This document shows, in pieces, positions 62,372 to 64,000 of a stretch of DNA of 64,000 nucleotides. The stretch covers positions 62,001-126,000 of the forward strand of contig JAQBXR010000003.1 in NCBI GenBank assembly GCA_027623295.1, written 5' to 3'. A program made the translations under genes and the position numbers. Under the pieces are notes generated by a model, which was not told the DNA's origin, did not search any database, and saw only the letters and a program-made list of their open reading frames with translations. Numbering within the stretch: position 1 is the first letter of the stretch; each line of letters opens with the position of its first letter. Origin of the DNA: Planctomycetota bacterium (lineage in GTDB: Bacteria; Planctomycetota; UBA1135).

Positions 62372-63217
62372 TTACCCAAACCGTCCAGTGATGTAATCTT
62401 CCGTTTCAGTGTGTCGCGGACGCTTAAACACATCTTCCGTCGCACCAAATTCGACTAAAGTACCAAGGTACATATAGGCTGTGAAATCGCTCACCCGTGC
62501 GGCCTGTTGCATGTTGTGAGTCACAATTGCAATGGTGTAACTTTTACGGAGCTCTAGCATGAGGTCCTCAATCGCCGCGGTCGAGCGTGGGTCCAATGCG
62601 GAACAGGGTTCGTCCATGAGTAGGACTTCTGGACCGACTGCAATCGCACGTGCGATGCATAGGCGCTGCTGCTGGCCACCAGAAAGACCCAAGGCGGATT
62701 TGTTCAGGCGGTCTTTGACCTCTTCCCACAACCCTGCTTTCTGCAACGACCATTCCACAATCTCTTGTAGCTCCGCCTTGCTCGTCTTCAGGTGAAGGCG
62801 CACCCCGTAAGCAACATTATCAAAAATGGATTTCGGAAAAGGGTTTGGCTTTTGAAAAACAATGCCGACCTGTTGCCGCAAACCCACAACGTCTACTTTG
62901 GGACCCAAGGCATCTTTGCCATGGATTTCCAAAGTGCCGGTCGCGCGAGCCCCAGCAATGGTGTCATTCATGCGGTTAATCCAACGCAGTAAAGTACTTT
63001 TTCCACAACCACTTGGGCCGATGAAAGATGTAATGCGTTTCTTCGGCATAGCCAAGTTGATGCTATGCAAGGCCTGGAAGTCACCATACCAGGCATCGAA
63101 ATCCTTAAGCTGAATGGCTGTCTCCAAGGCGGAGTCTTGCGATTCCTCGGCAGAGGGTCGCGAAACGGGTGCCAAGATTTGTGCTTCACGCGGGGGAGGT
63201 TTCATGAGGAGTGTCAT
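62372..63217 (-). CDS. pstB: Phosphate ABC transporter ATP-binding protein PstB
   Basis: 281 residues from the ATG at 63217 (TTG at 63232 overlaps the pstA stop, and an ATG at 63205 is a third option). Walker [11 protein letters not shown]-loop VFQKPNPFP, signature [10 protein letters not shown], Walker [15 protein letters not shown]-loop VTHNMQQA. The motif order and KPNPFPKSI are characteristic of PstB. The ~25-residue extension before the core is Pro/Glu-rich. Confidence 0.95.
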   Translation of the reverse strand: MTLLMKPPPREAQILAPVSRPSAEESQDSALETAIQLKDFDAWYGDFQALHSINLAMPKKRITSFIGPSGCGKSTLLRWINRMNDTIAGARATGTLEIHGKDALGPKVDVVGLRQQVGIVFQKPNPFPKSIFDNVAYGVRLHLKTSKAELQEIVEWSLQKAGLWEEVKDRLNKSALGLSGGQQQRLCIARAIAVGPEVLLMDEPCSALDPRSTAAIEDLMLELRKSYTIAIVTHNMQQAARVSDFTAYMYLGTLVEFGATEDVFKRPRHTETEDYITGRFG

Positions 63218-63228
63218 CGTACAGACAT

Positions 63229-64000
63229 TCAAGAAAGTGGCTTGCTGTACTTCTGGCGCAAGAAAACCGCCACAGCATTGAACAAGAGCAGTGCCGTCAG
63301 CAGGACAATAATGCCGCTTGCTGCGAGGTCGTGGAACTCTTTCTGCGGACGCCCAGCCCAGTTGTAAATCTGGAGTGGCATTGCAGTGAAATCATCCATG
63401 AGATTGCCCGGTGCGCGTGTGATGAACACGATGCCTGCAATCATTAACAAAGGAGCTGCCTCGCCTATTGCGCGACTCATCGCAATGATGGCGCCAGTCA
63501 GGATGCCTGGAAGTGCTGCTGGCAAAGTAATGCGACGGACGGTTTGCCATTGCGTTGCGCCAAGGCCTAAAGATGCGTCGCGCAGGGAAGATGGAACCGC
63601 GCGCAATGCTTCTTGAGTAGAGATGATAATGATAGGGAGAATTACCAACATCAGGGTTAGCGCGCCGGCCAAGATTCCGCGGCCGAACGGAAGGCGGAAG
63701 TACCACCATCTGCGATCTTTAATGCGACCGGGAACATCCCAGCTACGCAAGGAACGCTTCGCAAGCGCTGAGTCCTCCGGCCACTCCGCATCATCGCCAA
63801 CAAGGTTTAGTTCGTATGCTTTTCCAGCAGGATCAAACACCCTCATTCCCGCAATGGGAACCGCCTCCGGCTGCGATGCGGCGCTTACCGGAACTTCGAG
63901 AACGAAATCGCCTTCGTTGTAGAACTGATCCACAAAGCTCACACCAACTTCAGCCGATGGATTCCCTTCGTTTCCGAAAAGGCCGAACATAGACGCGAAA
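63229..64000 (-). CDS. pstA: Phosphate ABC transporter permease PstA (5' end beyond the window)
   Basis: The frame stays open to the window edge, so only the C-terminal ~255 residues are seen. The coupling (EAA) loop is [23 protein letters not shown] and the phosphate-permease [15 protein letters not shown] follows. There are at least four transmembrane helices. The visible N-terminal ~95 residues are hydrophilic (ESVFDPAGK-type, [11 protein letters not shown]), a large periplasmic or cytoplasmic insertion seen in some PstA variants. It overlaps pstB's possible TTG start. Operon order is pstA-pstB-phoU. Confidence 0.9.
   Translation of the reverse strand, partial: FASMFGLFGNEGNPSAEVGVSFVDQFYNEGDFVLEVPVSAASQPEAVPIAGMRVFDPAGKAYELNLVGDDAEWPEDSALAKRSLRSWDVPGRIKDRRWWYFRLPFGRGILAGALTLMLVILPIIIISTQEALRAVPSSLRDASLGLGATQWQTVRRITLPAALPGILTGAIIAMSRAIGEAAPLLMIAGIVFITRAPGNLMDDFTAMPLQIYNWAGRPQKEFHDLAASGIIVLLTALLLFNAVAVFLRQKYSKPLS

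Noticed and set aside
1-64000. CRISPR arrays, tRNA or rRNA genes, insertion sequences and prophage genes
   Set aside because: No repeat-spacer pattern, no transposase or integrase-like protein, and no RNA gene signature was seen.

Overview
The window is one chromosomal segment of a Gram-negative-type bacterium, moderately GC-rich by eye, with dense, often overlapping genes. A member of the Planctomycetota is my best guess. The support is an exported seven-blade FG-GAP protein with a C-terminal domain typical of that phylum, membrane-anchored sulfatase-fold proteins, mitochondrial-type aconitase, and small lipoproteins with planctomycete-like features. No 16S rRNA gene or other phylogenetic marker is present, so this is inference. 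I found no rRNA, tRNA, CRISPR array, transposase or integrase.

Layout. 0-6.7 kb: a sulfatase-fold membrane protein coupled to a small membrane protein, a thioesterase, a transglutaminase-esterase fusion and a lipase-like hydrolase. 7-23.3 kb: central metabolism and housekeeping, with aconitase, an SDR oxidoreductase, a 3'(2'),5'-bisphosphate nucleotidase, the FG-GAP protein, malic enzyme, an FAD oxidoreductase, RNA-modification enzymes and a three-gene proton-translocating transhydrogenase (pntAA-pntAB-pntB). 23.3-27.4 kb: an acyltransferase, small lipoproteins and a DUF2089 regulator preceded by a perfect palindrome. 27.4-33.4 kb: a three-gene operon of a NuoF-like subunit, a selenocysteine-containing formate dehydrogenase (read through an in-frame UGA) and an SLC13-type permease. 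33.6-38.7 kb: a cobalamin/iron-type ABC importer whose binding protein is separated from its ATPase and permease by an inserted opposite-strand block (degraded lipoprotein, intact lipoprotein paralogue, gmhA). 39.6-61.7 kb: a large surface-polysaccharide locus. 61.7-64 kb: phoU-pstB-pstA, with pstA cut by the window edge.

The polysaccharide locus is the most distinctive region. It encodes a membrane 4,6-dehydratase, a PglC-type phosphoglycosyl transferase, a DegT aminotransferase, a WecA-type initiating transferase, the CapE-CapF-CapG route to UDP-N-acetyl-L-fucosamine, several glycosyltransferases including a GT2-GT4 fusion, a Wzm/Wzt ABC exporter, an O-antigen ligase/polymerase-like protein, an unusually short MurJ-like flippase and four different sulfotransferases. 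Together these predict a sulfated, amino-sugar-containing surface glycan. The bisphosphate nucleotidase near 11 kb could recycle the PAP that sulfotransferases release.

The most interesting points are the formate dehydrogenase that a standard gene caller splits in two at its selenocysteine codon, with a SECIS-like hairpin just downstream; the roughly 80-residue insertion in its NuoF-like partner; the apparent loss of the His-Cys cluster in the large subunit; and the sulfotransferase-rich export locus.
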